From contig NZ_JAFAGT010000086.1 in the NCBI RefSeq assembly GCF_019237615.1, positions 1-64,000 on the forward strand: a stretch of 64,000 nucleotides of DNA, given 5' to 3'. Below the pieces are notes generated by a model. It ran no database searches, had not been told where the DNA came from, and was given only the letters and a program-made list of their open reading frames with translations. Below, in pieces: positions 15,542 to 24,254 of the stretch (its first letter is position 1; each line of letters starts with the position of its first letter). The DNA comes from Roseateles sp. Lineage in GTDB: Bacteria > Pseudomonadota > Gammaproteobacteria > Burkholderiales > Burkholderiaceae_C. Made by a program: the position numbers and the translations under genes.

Positions 15542-17131
15542 ATGCCCGAATCGACTCTGCTGAACGAGCTGGTGGCCGTGGCCGCCGAGCGCATGCCCGA
15601 CGCCCCCGCGCTGACCTACGGTGCGGCAACGCTCAGTTATGGTGAGCTCGACGCCGCCGTGCGCGGCTTCGCCAGCGGCCTGATGGCGCTGGGCCTGGCT
15701 CGCGGCGAGCGGGTTGCGATCTATCTGGAGAAACGCTTCGAGACGGTGGTTGCCAGCTTCGGCGCGCCGGCCGCCGGTGGCGTCTTCGTGCCGCTGAACC
15801 CGCTCCTCAAGCCCGATCAGGTCGGCTTCATCGTGCGCGACTGCGATGTGCGCGTGTTGGTCACGTCGCCCGAGCGGCTGGCCCAGCTGGGCGACGCGCT
15901 GACGCAATGCCCCTCGCTGCGCCATGTGGTGCTGACCGGCGGCACGGGCTCGGCGCCGGTGCCGGTGCATGACTGGTCCGCGTTGCTGGGGGCGCCGACC
16001 CGGGCCGGCCACCGCGTCATCGACACCGACATGACGGCCATCCTCTACACGTCCGGCTCTACCGGCCGGCCCAAGGGCGTGGTGCTGTCGCACCGCAACA
16101 TGGTGGCGGGCGGCAAGAGCGTGGCGAGCTACCTTGAGAACCGCGCCAGCGACACGCTGCTGGCCGCGCTGCCGCTGTCCTTCGACGCCGGCTTCAGTCA
16201 GCTGACCACCGCCTTTCACAGCGGCGCGCGCGTCGTGCTGTTGAACTACCTGATGCCCAAGGACGTGCTCAAGGCCATGGAGCGCGAGAAGGTCACGGGC
16301 CTGACCGCCGTGCCGCCGCTCTACATCCAGCTGACGCAGCTGCAATGGCCGGCCGCCATCGATCAGCACCTGCGCTACTTCGCCAACACCGGCGGCCGCA
16401 TGCCGCGCGCGACGCTGGACCTGCTGCGCGCCAAGGCGCCTTCCGCCAAGCCCTTCCTGATGTACGGCCTCACCGAGGCCTTCCGCTCCACCTATCTGCC
16501 GCCCACCGAGGTGGACCGCCGGCCGGACTCCATCGGTCGCGCCATCCCCAACGCCGAGATTCTGGTGCTGCGCGAGGACGGCACGGAATGCGCGCCGGAC
16601 GAGCCGGGCGAGCTGGTGCATCGCGGGGCCCTCGTCGGCCTGGGCTACTGGAACGATGCCGAGAAGACGGCCGAGCGCTACAAGCCGCTGCCGGTCGGCG
16701 TGGGCGGCCGCGAGGGTGGGTTGCAACTGCCCGAATTTGCCGTCTTCTCCGGCGACACGGTGAGGCGCGATGCAGAGGGCTTCCTGTACTTCGTCGGCCG
16801 CCGCGACGAGATGATGAAGACCTCGGGCTACCGAGTCAGTCCCACCGAGGTGGAAGAGGTGCTGTATGCCACCGGCCTGGTGGGCGAATGCGTGGCGTTT
16901 GGCGTCGACCATGACACGCTGGGCCAGGCCATCCAGGTCATCGCCACGCCGCCGGAGGGCGCGGGCGCACTGGACCTGGTCGCGCTGACCGCGGCCTGCA
17001 AGGCCCGCATGCCGGCCTACATGGTGCCGCATGGCTTCGACGCCCGCTCGGGCCCGCTGCCACGCAACCCCAACGGCAAGATCGACCGCAAGACCCTCTC
17101 GACCGACTGGGTCGAGCGCAACGCCGCATGA
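15542..17131 (+). CDS. Acyl-CoA ligase (AMP-forming), exosortase A system-associated
   Basis: 529-residue adenylate-forming enzyme. The ATP/AMP signature YTSGSTGRPKGVVLSH lies near residue 170, the adenine motif YGLTEAF near 306, and the C-terminal hinge GRRDEMMKTSGYRVSP with the catalytic lysine region NGKIDRKTL at the end. This is the exosortase-A-associated ligase family. It would activate a carboxylic acid as acyl-AMP and load it on CoA or on the carrier protein encoded divergently. The ATG at 15542 follows a T-rich stretch and is coupled downstream to the decarboxylase (ATGA overlap). Confidence 0.92.
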   Translation: MPESTLLNELVAVAAERMPDAPALTYGAATLSYGELDAAVRGFASGLMALGLARGERVAIYLEKRFETVVASFGAPAAGGVFVPLNPLLKPDQVGFIVRDCDVRVLVTSPERLAQLGDALTQCPSLRHVVLTGGTGSAPVPVHDWSALLGAPTRAGHRVIDTDMTAILYTSGSTGRPKGVVLSHRNMVAGGKSVASYLENRASDTLLAALPLSFDAGFSQLTTAFHSGARVVLLNYLMPKDVLKAMEREKVTGLTAVPPLYIQLTQLQWPAAIDQHLRYFANTGGRMPRATLDLLRAKAPSAKPFLMYGLTEAFRSTYLPPTEVDRRPDSIGRAIPNAEILVLREDGTECAPDEPGELVHRGALVGLGYWNDAEKTAERYKPLPVGVGGREGGLQLPEFAVFSGDTVRRDAEGFLYFVGRRDEMMKTSGYRVSPTEVEEVLYATGLVGECVAFGVDHDTLGQAIQVIATPPEGAGALDLVALTAACKARMPAYMVPHGFDARSGPLPRNPNGKIDRKTLSTDWVERNAA

Positions 17132-18390
17132 GCGATACCACTCCCCCGAAGCGCGCCCTCGAGCACGCACCCGTGCTCTTCCCCCGCGACGCCAACGGCG
17201 AGCTGCTCGTCGGCGGCCAGCGGCTGTCGGTGCTGGCCGAGCGCGTCGGCCAGACGCCGTTCTACGCCTATGACCGCGGCCTGCTGAAGGCACGGGTTGC
17301 CGAGCTGCGCGCGGCGTTGCCGCGGGGCATCGAGCTGCACTATGCGATGAAGGCCAACCCGATGCCGGCGCTGGTGCAGCTGATGGCCGGGCTGGTGGAT
17401 GGCGTCGACGTGGCCTCGGCCGGCGAGCTGCAGGTGGCGCTGAACGCCGGCGCCGACCCGCACGAGATCAGCTTCGCCGGCCCAGGCAAGCGCGACATCG
17501 AGTTGGGCCAGGCGGTGGCGGCCGGCGTGCTCGTCAACGTCGAGTCCGTGCGCGAGCTGGCGCCGCTGGCTCGCGCCTCGCAGCGCCTGTCGCTGCCGGC
17601 CCGCGTCGCGCTGCGCGTCAATCCCGACTTCGAGCTCAAGGGCTCGGGCATGCGCATGAGCGGCGGCCCCAAGCAGTTCGGCATCGACGCCGAGGCGCTG
17701 CCGGAGGTGCTGGCCGAGGTGGGTCGACTCGCTGGCGATGGCATCGCCTTCGAAGGCTTTCATCTCTTTGCAGGCTCGCAGAACCTCAAGGCCGAGGCCA
17801 TCTGCGAGGCCCAGCTCAAGAGCTACGAGCTGGCGTTGCGGCTGGCCGAGAGCGCGCCCGCGCCGGTCAGGTTCCTGAACCTGGGTGGCGGTTTCGGAAT
17901 CCCGTATTTCCCGGGCGAGACGCGGCTGGACCTGGCGCCCATCGCCGACAACCTCGCGGCGCTGCAGGCCCGGGCCAAGGCCGACCTGCCGCGAGCCAGG
18001 CTTGTCATCGAGCTGGGCCGCTACCTGGTCGGCGAGGCCGGTGTCTACGTCAGCCGCGTCGTCGACCGCAAGGTCTCGCGCGGCCAGGTCTTCCTGGTGG
18101 CGGACGGCGGCCTGCACCACCACCTGTCGGCCTCCGGCAACTTCGGCCAGGTGCTGCGCAAGAACTACCCCGCCTCGGTTGAGCCGCAGGGCCGCCGCGA
18201 GCCGGCGACGGAGGCGGCAAGCGTCGTCGGGCCGCTGTGCACGCCGCTGGACCTGCTGGCCGACCGCATGGACATGGCGCGAGGCGAGGTCGGGGACCTG
18301 GCCGTCGTCTACCAGAGCGGCGCCTACGGCCGCAGCGCCAGCCCGGAGGGCTTCCTGGGCCATCCGGCCTGCGTGGAAGTGCTGGTCTGA
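17128..18390 (+). CDS. PLP-dependent decarboxylase, exosortase A system-associated (LysA/ODC type)
   Basis: 420-residue fold-III PLP decarboxylase resembling diaminopimelate decarboxylase. PLP-binding Lys75 lies in HYAMKANP, there is a glycine loop LNLGGGFGIPYF near 250, and a C-terminal GPLCTPLDLL with the active-site cysteine near 371 and YQSGAYGRS. The family accompanies exosortase A loci; its true substrate is not established. In this locus it might produce a diamine or amine to be acylated by the ligase/ACP system. Overlaps the ligase stop by four bases, so the two proteins are made together. Confidence 0.92.
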   Translation: MSDTTPPKRALEHAPVLFPRDANGELLVGGQRLSVLAERVGQTPFYAYDRGLLKARVAELRAALPRGIELHYAMKANPMPALVQLMAGLVDGVDVASAGELQVALNAGADPHEISFAGPGKRDIELGQAVAAGVLVNVESVRELAPLARASQRLSLPARVALRVNPDFELKGSGMRMSGGPKQFGIDAEALPEVLAEVGRLAGDGIAFEGFHLFAGSQNLKAEAICEAQLKSYELALRLAESAPAPVRFLNLGGGFGIPYFPGETRLDLAPIADNLAALQARAKADLPRARLVIELGRYLVGEAGVYVSRVVDRKVSRGQVFLVADGGLHHHLSASGNFGQVLRKNYPASVEPQGRREPATEAASVVGPLCTPLDLLADRMDMARGEVGDLAVVYQSGAYGRSASPEGFLGHPACVEVLV

Positions 18391-18432
18391 GCTGCGGCTC
18401 GGTGGTGGACGCCCGCGAAAAAGGGGCGAGTC

Positions 18433-18473
18433 GCCAGCCCGCCGTCGGCCATAAGCCGTCGGTGGCGGCTGGC
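18433..18473. terminator. Imperfect hairpin between convergent genes
   Basis: GCCAGCCCGCCGTCGGC pairs imperfectly with CCGTCGGTGGCGGCTGGC around a short ATAAG loop. It lies between the decarboxylase stop and the convergent secreted-protein gene, where it could stop transcription in both directions. No T-run is present, so this is tentative. Confidence 0.4.
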
Positions 18474-18478
18474 CACTC

Positions 18479-19330
18479 CTACTTCGACACCTGCTTGACC
18501 GGGCCGACGTCCACCGATCCGCGCACCGAGCGGTAGGCGGCCTGCTCCACGAGCGTATTGAGCCGAGTCACGATCTCGGCCGGCGAGACCTGCTCGATCA
18601 CGTCGATGGAGTTGGACTTCGGATCGCTGTACTTGGCGTGTGTGAACTGCGGCTTGCGAGAGATAACGGCCAAGGTCTTGGCGTCCAGCGTCACGCGCTC
18701 GAAGGAGATGAAGGGCGCCACGTAGGCCTTGTCCTTCTGCTGCTCGCCGGTGTGCGGATTGATGGTGGTCTGGTCCGGGTCCGCGTACTCCTGCTTGCGA
18801 TCGATGCCATCCTCATCGAGCAGCTCCCACTGGTTGCCGGTGGGCTTGACGTAGATGCCGATGCCGCCGAGCCGGTTGGGCATGCCCTCGCGCGTCTCCC
18901 AGGCGTAGCGCGGCAGGATGGCCTCGATGCGATCCCACTCGGCGCGTTGCGGTATCTGGGTCAGGCGCTCGCGCAGGGCATCGAGCACCAGCGCATCGCG
19001 GGCTTCGAAGGAGGCGTTCTTCATCTGCTCCACGAGCCCGGGGTTGGCGCTCCAGCGCAGCATGACGCGGCGCGAGGCGGGTTCCTCGGCGGCCAGGGCG
19101 CTGTCCAGCCCGCGCAGCACAGCCATGTTCAGCAGCTGCGGGTCCACTTGCAGCGTGCGGCGCGAGAAGTCGTCCACGCTGCGGGCACGCTTGCCGCGCT
19201 GCTTGACGATGCTGAGCTGGTCGCCGAGCGTCGAGATGAGCGCGATGGTCGGCGCCGGTTTTGCGGCTTCCTCGGCAGGTGCGGCCAGGGGCAGCGCAAT
19301 CACGGCAGCAGCCAACAGTCTTCTGAGCAT
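18479..19330 (-). CDS. Conserved-looking secreted protein of unknown function
   Basis: 283 residues with a clear signal peptide (LRRLLAAAVIALPLAAPA, cleavage near residue 19) and a GGGAGGT ribosome site in front of ATG 19330. The mature part has no motif I recognise. It contains IALISTLGDQLSIVKQRGKRARSVDDFSRR early on and HAKYSDPKSNSIDVIEQ late, and looks like a soluble mixed alpha/beta periplasmic domain with no further membrane segment. It stands alone, convergent to the exosortase-associated genes and upstream in the same direction of nothing obvious. Function unknown. Confidence 0.75.
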   Translation of the reverse strand: MLRRLLAAAVIALPLAAPAEEAAKPAPTIALISTLGDQLSIVKQRGKRARSVDDFSRRTLQVDPQLLNMAVLRGLDSALAAEEPASRRVMLRWSANPGLVEQMKNASFEARDALVLDALRERLTQIPQRAEWDRIEAILPRYAWETREGMPNRLGGIGIYVKPTGNQWELLDEDGIDRKQEYADPDQTTINPHTGEQQKDKAYVAPFISFERVTLDAKTLAVISRKPQFTHAKYSDPKSNSIDVIEQVSPAEIVTRLNTLVEQAAYRSVRGSVDVGPVKQVSK

Positions 19331-19591
19331 CAGGTCACCTCCCGGGTCGTTCTGGTATCGGATGCTAGGGGCCAGGTGCGCGGAAACAGGTGCTCCAGGC
19401 CATCTGAGCAGGTTGCAGCAAGCTCGAAAGGCCCTCGATGCCTTGCGTGCTCGATCCTAACCGTTAATTCAAGCGGGTTTTCTTCGGCGGCCACCGAGCT
19501 CGAGCGTTGAGTGTCCGAACTCCAGCATGCCGGCGCAGCTGATCGATCGGCTTGCCAGGGGCGCGGGCCGCCCTCACGGAACGCGGGGCGT

Positions 19592-20326
19592 TCAGTCAGC
19601 GTCCACCCAGACGCCGTTCTGCAGGATCTGGTGCGGCCTGAAGCCGGCCTTGTAGGCCATCTTGGGACTCTCCGCGATCCAGTAGCCGAGGTAGAGGTGG
19701 CTGAGTTTCAGCTCCCTGGCCTGCTGGATCTGCCACAGCACGCCGTAGGTGCCCAGGCTGCCTTGCACGTCGGGATCGTAGAAGGTGTAGACCGCCGACA
19801 GGCCGTCGCTGAGGATGTCCAGGATGGACACCATGCGCAGCGCCAGGCTGCCGTCGGGCATGGGCTCGCGGAACTCCACCAGGCGGGAGTTGATGCGCGA
19901 CTGCAGCAGGAACTGGGTGTACTGGTCCACGCTGTCGTGGTCCATGCCACCGCCGCTGTGCCGGCCGGCCTGGTAGCGCAGGTACAGGGCGTAGTGCTCG
20001 GGCGAATAGCCCAGGCGCATCACCTTGGCCTGCAGGTGGCGGTGGGCCTTCCAGGCACGGCGCTGGGAGCGGCTGGCCTCGAAACGCTCCACCGGCACGC
20101 GCAACGCAATGCAGGCGCGGCACTGGTCGCAGTAGGGGCGGTAGGTGAACAGGCCGCTGCGGCGGAAGCCCGCGGCGACAAGGTTGGAGTAGGCGTCGGC
20201 GTGGATCAGGTGGCTGGGCGTGGCCACCTGCGAGCGTGCCTGCCGGCCCATGAGGTAGCTGCACGGGTAGGCGGCCGTGGCATAGAACTGGATCTGCGCG
20301 AGGGGCAGTTCTTTGGGGTGGGTCAC
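19592..20326 (-). CDS. bpt: Aspartate/glutamate leucyltransferase (Bpt, ATE-like)
   Basis: 244-residue tRNA-protein transferase homologous to eukaryotic arginyltransferase. The N-terminal cysteine-containing block [16 protein letters not shown], the CDQCRAC block near residue 67 and the [16 protein letters not shown] block near the C-terminus are all family signatures. In bacteria this enzyme attaches leucine to proteins with N-terminal Asp or Glu, marking them for ClpAP. The GTG start at 20326 overlaps the stop of aat (GTGA), giving a two-gene N-degron operon in which both transferases make leucine-bearing degrons. Confidence 0.93.
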   Translation of the reverse strand: MTHPKELPLAQIQFYATAAYPCSYLMGRQARSQVATPSHLIHADAYSNLVAAGFRRSGLFTYRPYCDQCRACIALRVPVERFEASRSQRRAWKAHRHLQAKVMRLGYSPEHYALYLRYQAGRHSGGGMDHDSVDQYTQFLLQSRINSRLVEFREPMPDGSLALRMVSILDILSDGLSAVYTFYDPDVQGSLGTYGVLWQIQQARELKLSHLYLGYWIAESPKMAYKAGFRPHQILQNGVWVDAD

Positions 20327-21054
20327 GTTGGGGTCAGCAGCCGGTGCCAGTACGCCGGATGATAGGTCCACGGCCCCGGCGTGGCTTGGTCCACATGGGC
20401 GGCGAGGTGGGCCTCGAACTGGCTTCTCGGGACTTCGGCGGCGCCCAGCGACGCCAGGTGGCGAGTGTTCTGCTGGCAGTCTATCCAGGGGATGCCGAAC
20501 TCCCGGCACAGGCAGATCAGGGCGCACAGCGCGATCTTGGAGGCGTCGGTGCGGCGCATGAACATCGATTCGCCATAGAACATGCGTCCCAGGTTGATGC
20601 CGTACAGGCCGCCGACCAGTTCGCCGTCCACCCAGGTCTCGACGCTGTGCATGGCGGGCCAGGCCAGGTAGGCCGCCTGCAGCTCGGGCACGATCCAGGT
20701 GCCCGACTGGCCCTCGCGCGGCGCGTCGGCGCAGGCCCGCAGCACGGCGGCGCGGTCGAAGTCGATGCGGATCTCGCAGCCGGGCGTGACGGCAAAGCGC
20801 TGCACCGTCTTGCGCAGCGAGCGCGACAGCTTGAAGCCTGCCGTCTGCAGCACCATGCGTGGGTCGGGCGCCCACCACAGCGGCGGCTGGCCGGGGCCGT
20901 ACCAGGGGAAGATGCCGCGCCGGTAGGCGGCGGCCAGCCGCTCCGGGGTCAGCGTGCCGCCGGCGGCCAGCAGGCCGGGGGCGTCGGTCTCGGGGCCGAG
21001 CGCGCGGGCGCTCGGCGGGAAATCCAGGGAGTCCTCGTCCAGCCAGTCGATCAT
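20323..21054 (-). CDS. aat: Leucyl/phenylalanyl-tRNA-protein transferase
   Basis: 243-residue Aat enzyme, which adds Leu or Phe to N-terminal Arg or Lys for ClpS/ClpAP degradation. Family motifs seen are [52 protein letters not shown] and FGESMF-like FYGESMF. Length is normal. It leads the operon with bpt and shares a short (23-base) divergent gap with the ArsC-like gene, so their promoters must overlap or lie inside coding sequence. Confidence 0.96.
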   Translation of the reverse strand: MIDWLDEDSLDFPPSARALGPETDAPGLLAAGGTLTPERLAAAYRRGIFPWYGPGQPPLWWAPDPRMVLQTAGFKLSRSLRKTVQRFAVTPGCEIRIDFDRAAVLRACADAPREGQSGTWIVPELQAAYLAWPAMHSVETWVDGELVGGLYGINLGRMFYGESMFMRRTDASKIALCALICLCREFGIPWIDCQQNTRHLASLGAAEVPRSQFEAHLAAHVDQATPGPWTYHPAYWHRLLTPT

Positions 21055-21077
21055 GGGCTCATGGTACGGTGACGGCC

Positions 21078-21431
21078 ATGATCACCGTCTACGGCATCCC
21101 CAACTGCGACACCGTCAAGAAGGCCCGCACCTGGCTGGCCGGCCAGGGCCTGGAGGTCGCGTTCCACGATTTCAAGAAGCAGGGCGTCCCGGTCGCCGAG
21201 CTGCCGGCCTGGCTGCAGGCCCTGGGCCGCGACAAGCTCATCAACCGCGCCGGCACCACCTGGCGCAAGCTCGACGATGCTGCCAAGGCGGCCGTGGTGG
21301 ACGATGCCTCGGCCACCGCGCTGATGCTGGCCGAGCCGAGCGTCATCAAGCGTCCCGTGGTGCGCTGGGCCGACGGCAGCCTGACGCTGGGCTTCTCGGC
21401 CGACGCCTTCGCTGCGAAGGGAGGCCGCTGA
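21078..21431 (+). CDS. ArsC/Spx-family reductase-like protein (YffB type)
   Basis: 117-residue thioredoxin-fold protein. The active-site region reads GIPNCDTVKKA with a single cysteine, and the later KRPVV segment with the conserved arginine and cis-proline is present. This pattern matches YffB/ArsC-like proteins rather than a working arsenate reductase operon: no arsenic genes are near. The stop overlaps the start of riboflavin synthase (TGATG). Physiological role uncertain; probably glutathione-linked thiol chemistry. Confidence 0.85.
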   Translation: MITVYGIPNCDTVKKARTWLAGQGLEVAFHDFKKQGVPVAELPAWLQALGRDKLINRAGTTWRKLDDAAKAAVVDDASATALMLAEPSVIKRPVVRWADGSLTLGFSADAFAAKGGR

Positions 21432-22135
21432 TGTTCACCGGCATCGTCCAGGGCGTGGCCCGCGTCGAGTCCATCACGGCCCGCGAGGGCCTGCACACGC
21501 TGGAGCTGAGGTTTCCCGACGGCTTCGACGCCGAACTGGCCATTGGCGCCAGCGTGTCATGCGATGGCGTCTGCCTGACCGTCACCGAGCGGCCCGCGCC
21601 CGGCGTGGCGAGCTTCGACGTGATGGCGCAGACGCTGAACCTCACGACGCTGGGGGGCTTGCAGGCCGGCTCAGGCCTGAACGTGGAGCGTGCGGCCAGG
21701 GAGGGGGTCGAGATCGGCGGCCACCCCTTGTCCGGCCATGTCGACGTGTCGGCCCGCATCGCCGAGATCCGCCGGCCCGACAACAACCATGTCATCCGCT
21801 TCGCGCTGCCCGCGCCGTGGATGCGCTATGTCTTCGCCAAGGGCTATGTGGGCGTCAACGGCTGCAGCCTGACCGTCGCCGAGGCCCGGCGCGAGCGCGA
21901 CGGCTCGGGCTGGTTCGAGGTCTGGCTCATCCCCGAGACGCTGCGCATGACCACCTTCGGCGACAAGGTCGTGGGCGACGCTGCCCACATCGAGATCGAG
22001 CGCAGCACCCAGGTCGTCGTCGACACGGTGCGCGACGCGCTGGACGAGAAGCTGGGCCCGTTGCTGCCGGTGCTGGAGGCCATCGCCCGGGAGCGCGGCA
22101 TCGACCTCGCCCAGCTCGCGCTGCCCAAGTCCTGA
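21431..22135 (+). CDS. ribC: Riboflavin synthase, alpha subunit
   Basis: 234-residue riboflavin synthase, which dismutates two 6,7-dimethyl-8-ribityllumazines. It starts with the canonical MFTGIVQG and contains the two homologous lumazine-binding barrels, with CDGVCLTV in the first half and VNGCSLTV in the second. It is slightly longer than the usual 200-215 residues, through the C-terminal helix. No FMN riboswitch is visible upstream, since the gene is coupled to the ArsC-like gene. Confidence 0.92.
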   Translation: MFTGIVQGVARVESITAREGLHTLELRFPDGFDAELAIGASVSCDGVCLTVTERPAPGVASFDVMAQTLNLTTLGGLQAGSGLNVERAAREGVEIGGHPLSGHVDVSARIAEIRRPDNNHVIRFALPAPWMRYVFAKGYVGVNGCSLTVAEARRERDGSGWFEVWLIPETLRMTTFGDKVVGDAAHIEIERSTQVVVDTVRDALDEKLGPLLPVLEAIARERGIDLAQLALPKS

Positions 22136-22148
22136 GAGGCCGACGGCC

Positions 22149-23117
22149 GTGCTGATCAACAGCGTCGTGTACGAGGACGGCCGCGTCGTGGCCGAACCGG
22201 GCCTGGAGGGCGTCTCCGAGGCGCTGCAGCGTCAGAGCGGCTTCGTCTGGATCGCTCTGCGCGACCCGGGCAACGACGAGCTGGACCTGCTGCAGCGCGA
22301 GCTGGACCTGCCGCCACTGGCCGTCGAGGACGCCCGCAAGGGGCACCAGCGCCCCAAGCTGGAGGAGTACGGTGACATGCTGTTCGCCGCCATGCACCTG
22401 CTGGAGGCCGGCCCGGAAGGGCTGGAGGTGGGCGAGGTGCATGTCTTCGTCGGCCCGCGCTTCATCGTCTCGGTGCGCCATCGCAGCGCCCAGGGCTTCC
22501 TGGGTGTGCGCGACCGCGCCGAGCGCGAGCCCGAGCTGCTGCGGCAGGGGCCGGGCTTCGTCTTCTACGCGTTGATGGACGCCGTGGTGGACCGCTACTT
22601 CCCCCACATGGACGCCGTCGAGGCCGAGCTGGAGGCGCTGGAGGCCACGATGTTCCAGCCGCGCCAGGACCGCCAGGCCGTCGTGCAGCAGCTGTTCGGG
22701 CTGAAGCAGCGCCTGGCCACGCTGCGCCATGCGGTGACGCCCCTGCTGGAGGTGTCGGCCAAGCTGCACGGCGGGCGGGTGCCGGGCGTCTGCAAGGCCA
22801 TGCCGGACTACTTCCGCGACGTCTACGACCACCTGCTGCGCATCCAGGCCGGCGTCGACGCCGCGCGCGAAACCATCATCGCCGCGACCCAGGTCAACCT
22901 GACGCTGGTCGCCATCGACGAGTCCCTGGTCACCAAGCGGCTTGCGGCCTGGGCAGCCATCTTCGCCGCGTCCACCGCGCTGGCCGGCATCTGGGGCATG
23001 AACTTCGAGACCATGCCCGAGCTGAAGTGGGCTTTCGGCTACCCCATGGCGCTGGGCACCATCGCGCTGGTCAGCGGCGCGCTGTACTGGCGCTTCAAGC
23101 GCCTGCAATGGCTTTGA
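22149..23117 (+). CDS. corA: CorA-type magnesium/cobalt transporter
   Basis: 322-residue homopentameric divalent cation channel. The large N-terminal cytoplasmic domain is followed by two C-terminal membrane helices. The first is followed by the selectivity motif GMN (IWGMNFETMPEL), and the second ends in the basic tail RFKRLQ. The GTG start lies 13 bases after the riboflavin synthase stop. No magnesium-sensing leader is visible in the short gap. Confidence 0.93.
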   Translation: MLINSVVYEDGRVVAEPGLEGVSEALQRQSGFVWIALRDPGNDELDLLQRELDLPPLAVEDARKGHQRPKLEEYGDMLFAAMHLLEAGPEGLEVGEVHVFVGPRFIVSVRHRSAQGFLGVRDRAEREPELLRQGPGFVFYALMDAVVDRYFPHMDAVEAELEALEATMFQPRQDRQAVVQQLFGLKQRLATLRHAVTPLLEVSAKLHGGRVPGVCKAMPDYFRDVYDHLLRIQAGVDAARETIIAATQVNLTLVAIDESLVTKRLAAWAAIFAASTALAGIWGMNFETMPELKWAFGYPMALGTIALVSGALYWRFKRLQWL

Positions 23118-23124
23118 CGTCCAG

Positions 23125-23349
23125 ATGAACCCCGAGGACCTGCTCAAGCTGGTGTCCACCGAGATGCCCTTCGGCAAGCACCAGGGCACGCTGATCGCCG
23201 ACCTGCCGGGCAACTACCTTGCCTGGTTCGCCCGCGAGGGCTTTCCCAGGGGCGAGATCGGCCGGCTGCTTGCGCTGATGTACGAGATCGACCACAACGC
23301 GCTGGGCGAGCTGCTGAAGCCGCTGCGCGGCCGGCCGCGGCGGGCCTGA
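23125..23349 (+). CDS. DUF3820 small protein
   Basis: 74-residue protein with the DUF3820 pattern MPFGKHQG...DLPxxYLxWFxREGFPxGxLG. Members have been annotated as putative quorum-sensing-regulated virulence factors, but there is no firm function. It starts eight bases after corA and probably shares its transcript. Confidence 0.85.
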   Translation: MNPEDLLKLVSTEMPFGKHQGTLIADLPGNYLAWFAREGFPRGEIGRLLALMYEIDHNALGELLKPLRGRPRRA

Positions 23350-23375
23350 CGCCGCGCGCCGGACAATGCGGCGCC

Positions 23376-23711
23376 ATGGACCTGCTCAAGACCTTCGGTC
23401 TCTTTGTGCTCACCGCGCTGGCGGAGATCGTCGGCTGCTATCTGCCCTGGCTGTGGCTGCGCCAGGGCGGGTCGGCCTGGCTGCTGCTGCCCGGTGCGGC
23501 CAGTCTGGCGCTGTTCGCCTGGCTGCTGTCGCTGCATCCCACGGCCACCGGCCGGGTGTATGCGGCCTATGGCGGCGTCTACATCGGCACGGCCATGGCC
23601 TGGCTGATGCTGGTGGACCGGGTCCGCCCCACGTCGACGGACTGGGTGGGCGTCGGCGTCTGCCTGCTGGGCATGGCCATCATCATGACGGGCGCACGCG
23701 CCGGCGGCTGA
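23376..23711 (+). CDS. ynfA: YnfA family small membrane protein
   Basis: 111-residue inner-membrane protein with four hydrophobic helices and the family signature [12 protein letters not shown] near the start, AYGGVYI in helix 3 and [12 protein letters not shown] in helix 4. Related in fold to small multidrug resistance transporters (EmrE-like); transport substrate not known here. Last intact gene before the decayed MarR/siderophore-protein pair. Confidence 0.92.
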   Translation: MDLLKTFGLFVLTALAEIVGCYLPWLWLRQGGSAWLLLPGAASLALFAWLLSLHPTATGRVYAAYGGVYIGTAMAWLMLVDRVRPTSTDWVGVGVCLLGMAIIMTGARAGG

Positions 23712-23714
23712 CGC

Positions 23715-24000
23715 TCAGTCCGCAGCGGTGTCCAGGTTGGCGCGCACCCGTGCCAGCAGGCCCATCCGCTGACGGCACTCGGCAGCGCCGAGGCCCTGCA
23801 GCGCGGCGGCGCTCTCCGGCGACAGGAAGAGCCGCTGGACGCGACGGTCCTGGGATCGGGCTGGGCCAGCAGCAGGCCGCGCTCCTTGAGCCCGGCGATG
23901 AGGCGGGCGATCTGTGCCTTGTCGCGACCGCTGCGCGCCACCAGCTCGCTGAACGTCGCGTCCAACTGCTGCTCATGCCCGAAGCGCCCGTCGCCACGCG
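23715..24000 (-). pseudogene. MarR-family regulator remnant, 5'-truncated and frameshifted
   Basis: On the minus strand a winged-helix segment is readable: DATFSELVARSGRDKAQIARLIAGL, then KERGLLLAQPDP. Right after this, the continuation is in another frame: QDRRVQRLFLSPESAAAL to a stop at 23715. The shift is explained by loss of one base in the GGG run at 23852-23854 (a CCC run on the coding strand). The N-terminal dimerisation helices and start codon are absent, because the sequence switches to the neighbouring remnant near 24000. The protein cannot be made as an intact regulator. Confidence 0.7.
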
Positions 24001-24006
24001 GGCCGT

Positions 24007-24247
24007 GCCATGCTGCTTCGACACGTTGCTGGCCTTGGCCGAGGCCTTGCGGGCGCTGCGGCTGCCGTCGGGCGAGGGCTTTGTCTGGTGCGCCGGCGAG
24101 GCGCAGCCGATGGCCATGCTGCGCGACATCCTGTTGCGCGAGAAGGGCCATCCCAAGGCGGCGATGAAGGTGGCGGCGTACTGGAAGGCGGGCGCCACGG
24201 GCTATCACGCCCGACGGGACGACGACGTGCCGCCCGGCGCGGGCTGA
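24007..24247 (+). pseudogene. C-terminal remnant of a siderophore-interacting (SIP/ViuB-like) protein
   Basis: The plus strand encodes about 80 residues typical of the end of a siderophore-interacting flavoprotein: LRLPSGEGFVWCAGEAQPM, LRDILLREKGHPKA and VAAYWKAGATGYHA. This corresponds to the NAD(P)H-binding end. The whole FAD/siderophore N-terminal domain (about 170 residues) is missing, and no start codon with a ribosome site precedes it. It faces away from the MarR remnant, so the ancestral genes were divergent and a single deletion took both 5' ends. Confidence 0.7.
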
Positions 24248-24254
24248 GGCCGCT

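Noticed and set aside
15506-17293. Antisense 595-codon frame over the acyl-CoA ligase
   Set aside because: The opposite strand encodes a full ligase with all motifs; the antisense product has no recognisable domain.
21420-22148. FMN or magnesium riboswitch for the riboflavin synthase or corA genes
   Set aside because: The gaps in front of both genes are 13 bases or less and are inside a run of coupled genes.
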